Position numbers and translations under genes: made by a program | The notes under the pieces: model-generated | Told to the model about the DNA's origin: nothing | Databases searched by the model: none | Seen by the model: only the letters and a program-made list of their open reading frames with translations | From: an uncultured Cyclobacteriaceae bacterium | GTDB lineage: Bacteria > Bacteroidota > Bacteroidia > Cytophagales > Cyclobacteriaceae | Reading direction: 5' to 3' | Length of the DNA: 64,000 nt | Assembly (NCBI GenBank): GCA_937146645.1 | Contig: CAKZRQ010000016.1 | Coordinates: 62,001 to 126,000, forward strand | In this document: piece after piece, positions 61,398 through 64,000 of the stretch | Layout of the letters: every line of letters starts with the position of its first letter | How positions within the stretch are numbered: position 1 is the stretch's first letter

Positions 61398-64000
61398 CAA
61401 TAATTCTACGGATTAATTGTCCTTTATTCCCATTCAATCTGAGCAAAAGAACGCCTGAAGGCAGGTTATTTAGCGTAATTCCCTTTGAACTTCCATTTAG
61501 GGGTTCTTCTCTGATCAGCCTTCCTTCTAGACTCCAAATTTCCAAGGAGTTCCACTGAGAGAGATAATCGGATTCTATATTCAGGTTACCTTGGCTAGGG
61601 TTAGGATAAATCCTCAGACTAGGATCGCTGGGTGCTTCCAGGGAAGTAATAATATTCACCTCAACTTCTAGCGTGCGTATTTCACCTTCTTCACATTCGT
61701 TTCTTGGCGTGATTGTAAGGACATAATTTCCTTCCTCCTCCCAATCGATTAAAACATTTCCAGTGCCTTGACCTGATATTACCCTTCCTCCCTCTGGGGA
61801 AAGAGACCAAGTATAATTCACCCCTGATTGTTCATCTATCTGATATCTGCTTTCCCCAAGACCCACAAGGGCCGCCCCCTCAATTTCTGATGGTTGTTCT
61901 GGAACTGAATTCACCTGAACTGGGAGAATTATTCTTTCAGATTCTCCACAAGCATTTGACAGAATCAACCCAAGTTCCTGTAGTCCATTTTCAGTCCATA
62001 TAATTGAAACATTCGACTGACCTTGACCAGCTTCTATTTCTCCACCGATTGCATCCCATAAGATTTCTACTCCCTCTTCGATTTCTATGGAGTAAACTTC
62101 AGTAGTTCCTGTGCAGGCTGTTCCACTTCCTTCGATAGTTTGAATCGAAGGAATATCCGTTACCAAAACTTCCAGGGCGGAGGTCTCACCATTCCCACAG
62201 AAATTCTCGTTAGAAACGAGTACAGCATTTCTTCCAACCCGTTCCCACTGAACCTGAATGGTTGAGGTACCTTGGCCTTCTAAAATTTTCCCCCCATCTA
62301 CTCTCCATTCGATAAATGCATCATCGATCTGAGGTTCGTCAATCCGATACTCCTGGATAATAAGGCAACTTTCTTCTGGTCCAGTTATCTCACTCAAAGA
62401 CCCTGGAGGGGCGCAGGTATAATTCAAAATTGTTCCATCCTCTCCTGCTGAATAAGCAATAAGGGGAGTAGCAATACTTATCGAGTGAAGATTTGACCGT
62501 GTACCACTTGGTATTTCTGTCCAAGTTTCACCTCCATCCTTTGTTTGGATGGTGAAACCGTTGTCACCAACGGCCATGCCTAATTCATCATCCCAAAAGT
62601 CAACATCGTTAATTCTTTCAGAGAATCCTGTTTCTATTTCGCGCCAATTAAGTGCTTTATCCTCTCCTTTTAGTATCACACCTGCATCTCCTACTACTAT
62701 GGCGGTAGAAGAATCGACCTTTGCCAATGCATTTAGATTTTCATTCGTCAAGCTTGGTAAGGTTTCCCAATCATTTCCACCATTAGACCAGCTTATTTGA
62801 CCATTATCACCCATTGCGAAACCGACCTGAAAATCAAAAAAAGTAACATCCTTTAAATCAAGCGTGGTATTGGTATTTACCTGGGAGTCCCAAGAACCGC
62901 CAGAGTCGAAAGAGCGTGCGATATACCCATCAGATCCAGCAATATATGCAACAGAAGGAGCAAAAAGATAGAATCCATTAACATCTTCATCCTCGTTGGT
63001 TGACACATCGATCCATGTTCTAGCGGAATTCCCAGTTCTGAAAATTTGACCATTTTTACCAGAAACATAACCAAAACCAGTGCTCCAAAAATCAATGCTT
63101 TCAATGTCAAGAAGCTCAGGCAGAGGTCTCAGTATGAGGCTTGATCCGGCATTGCCGGTGACATAGACAGCCCCTCTTTCTCCTGCAATGAAGCCAAAGC
63201 GATCCGTCTTAAAATCTATACTGGAAAAGTTATTCCGTATGCCGGCAAGTATTGCGGTCCAGGCACCCCCCCCATTACCTGAAGAGATCATGTAACCATC
63301 TTGACCCACTGCGACACTATTGTTAGTACCAGGAATAAATTGAAGTTGTCTTAAAAAGCGCGTATTCCCATTCCCCAAGTTGGCTCGCCCAAAGCTATTT
63401 CCCCCATTTGTTGATCGAATGGCCGTGGCGTCTTCGCCAATGGCAATAATATTATTTAGGTTGGAGGGATTGACTTTAATCTCATTTAGTTGAGCAGTGA
63501 CCCCACTATTTAGTGCATTCCAGGTAAGACCAGAATCGATTGATTTAAGGAAAATCCCTTGAGCACCAACTATGTACCCATTTTTGTCTTGATCAAAATA
63601 AATTCCAAATAGATCTGAGCTAGTCCCTGTGGGTATAGTTGACCATGAATCCAAATCATCAACTGAAACCTGGAGTCTACCTCCATTTCCAGTCACAAAA
63701 ATTGAATCCGATTCGGAAAAGAAAAGGTCATTAATGATCAAATCTGGGTTATTAGGGGCCTGAGACCAGGATGTCCCCAAATCGATGGAGAATAGAATTT
63801 CGGACTCGGTGAAGACACTTAAGAGATCCTCTTCAAAAAATCGAATGCCTTTAATATCGCCATTAATGCTAGGATCAATTTGAGTCCAGTTTTCACCTTG
63901 ATCTGTTGATCGAATGATGTACCCTTCTTCTCCTACGGCTAAAATGAGTTGATCGCTAATGAATTTTAGGTCCAAAATCCGAGAATTTGGCAAGAATTCA
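61390..64000 (-). CDS. Large T9SS type A protein with YCF48/BNR-like repeats (N-terminus beyond window)
   Basis: At least 869 residues; the frame stays open to the right edge, so the signal peptide and start lie outside. Residues before about 530 form a chain of short beta-propeller-like repeats, each with a motif such as EEGYIIRSTDQGENWTQI or GDNGFTIQTKDGGETWTEI, as in YCF48-like and sialidase-type repeat proteins. Three or so Ig/PKD-like modules with cysteine pairs follow (TACTGTTEVYSIE, NACGESERI, RNECEEGEI). The end (LRIYPNPSQGNLNIES ... LEGRLIREE ... RRIIVR) is the type A T9SS sorting domain. A secreted or surface-attached protein; role unknown. Its stop overlaps the GNAT gene. Confidence 0.88.
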   Translation of the reverse strand, partial: EFLPNSRILDLKFISDQLILAVGEEGYIIRSTDQGENWTQIDPSINGDIKGIRFFEEDLLSVFTESEILFSIDLGTSWSQAPNNPDLIINDLFFSESDSIFVTGNGGRLQVSVDDLDSWSTIPTGTSSDLFGIYFDQDKNGYIVGAQGIFLKSIDSGLTWNALNSGVTAQLNEIKVNPSNLNNIIAIGEDATAIRSTNGGNSFGRANLGNGNTRFLRQLQFIPGTNNSVAVGQDGYMISSGNGGGAWTAILAGIRNNFSSIDFKTDRFGFIAGERGAVYVTGNAGSSLILRPLPELLDIESIDFWSTGFGYVSGKNGQIFRTGNSARTWIDVSTNEDEDVNGFYLFAPSVAYIAGSDGYIARSFDSGGSWDSQVNTNTTLDLKDVTFFDFQVGFAMGDNGQISWSNGGNDWETLPSLTNENLNALAKVDSSTAIVVGDAGVILKGEDKALNWREIETGFSERINDVDFWDDELGMAVGDNGFTIQTKDGGETWTEIPSGTRSNLHSISIATPLIAYSAGEDGTILNYTCAPPGSLSEITGPEESCLIIQEYRIDEPQIDDAFIEWRVDGGKILEGQGTSTIQVQWERVGRNAVLVSNENFCGNGETSALEVLVTDIPSIQTIEGSGTACTGTTEVYSIEIEEGVEILWDAIGGEIEAGQGQSNVSIIWTENGLQELGLILSNACGESERIILPVQVNSVPEQPSEIEGAALVGLGESRYQIDEQSGVNYTWSLSPEGGRVISGQGTGNVLIDWEEEGNYVLTITPRNECEEGEIRTLEVEVNIITSLEAPSDPSLRIYPNPSQGNLNIESDYLSQWNSLEIWSLEGRLIREEPLNGSSKGITLNNLPSGVLLLRLNGNKGQLIRRIIVR

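Noticed and set aside
1..64000. tRNA, rRNA, CRISPR arrays, insertion sequences
   Set aside because: No cloverleaf, rRNA-like stretch, spaced direct repeats or transposase gene was recognised in the intergenic regions or frames.

Overview
The window is chromosomal DNA of a Bacteroidota bacterium, most likely of the Cytophagales (a Cyclobacteriaceae/Algoriphagus-like genome). The evidence is internal: type IX secretion (T9SS) cargo with type A and type B C-terminal sorting domains, PorP/SprF outer-membrane proteins, an RprX/RprY-like two-component pair, DUF4270 and other lipoproteins with the C-lipobox typical of the phylum, -7 elements of the form TAnnTTTG, and few Shine-Dalgarno sequences. 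I see no rRNA, tRNA, CRISPR array, insertion sequence or prophage. Coding density is high and most genes look vertically inherited.

Layout. 1-4.4 kb: a truncated M14 peptidase lipoprotein, divergent from an enolase-superfamily dipeptide epimerase, then an OmpR-type regulator and its kinase. 4.6-5.8 kb: lysA. 6-18.3 kb: two tandem loci, each a large repetitive surface protein with a type B (gliding-motility) sorting domain followed directly by its own PorP/SprF partner; the first cargo has 2603 residues and is built from a roughly 265-residue composite repeat. 18.4-28.5 kb: an Fe-S photolyase, three tandem paralogous small lipoproteins, an ECF sigma factor with an overlapping membrane partner, a four-gene membrane operon (MscS channel, TVP38/DedA-like, outer-membrane barrel, DUF2306), small accessory proteins and an Old Yellow Enzyme.

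28.6-37.4 kb: ileS, preceded by a structured leader RNA resembling Flavo-1 and carrying a GIHH active-site motif in place of HIGH, then lspA, a SNF2 helicase and a PIN-PhoH protein. 37.6-48.1 kb: a small membrane protein, two LytTR regulators (one with its LytS-like kinase), uvrA, a PhoD-like phosphatase, Ada, a lytic transglycosylase and a LOG-family protein. 48.4-50.8 kb: two small membrane proteins overlapping a GGGP/HepGP synthase gene, with a convergent AraC regulator. 50.9-57.4 kb: an acyl-CoA dehydrogenase, a YugP-like zinc peptidase, a flippase-like membrane protein, panD and panC on the minus strand; then on the plus strand a shortened glycogen-synthase-like protein lacking the catalytic lysine, translationally overlapped by a DUF4270 lipoprotein. 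57.5-64 kb: glmS, a Kazal-domain lipoprotein, prfA, a GNAT acetyltransferase and the C-terminal part of a large T9SS type A protein with YCF48-like repeats.

Themes. Cell-surface construction (T9SS adhesins, SprF, LspA, lipoproteins, GlmS, transglycosylase), envelope signalling and DNA repair (photolyase, UvrA, Ada) dominate. The most distinctive points are the two adhesin/SprF modules with a higher-order repeat, the GIHH isoleucyl-tRNA synthetase behind a structured RNA leader, the apparently catalytically dead GT5 domain coupled to DUF4270, and the tandem lipocalin-like lipoprotein family.
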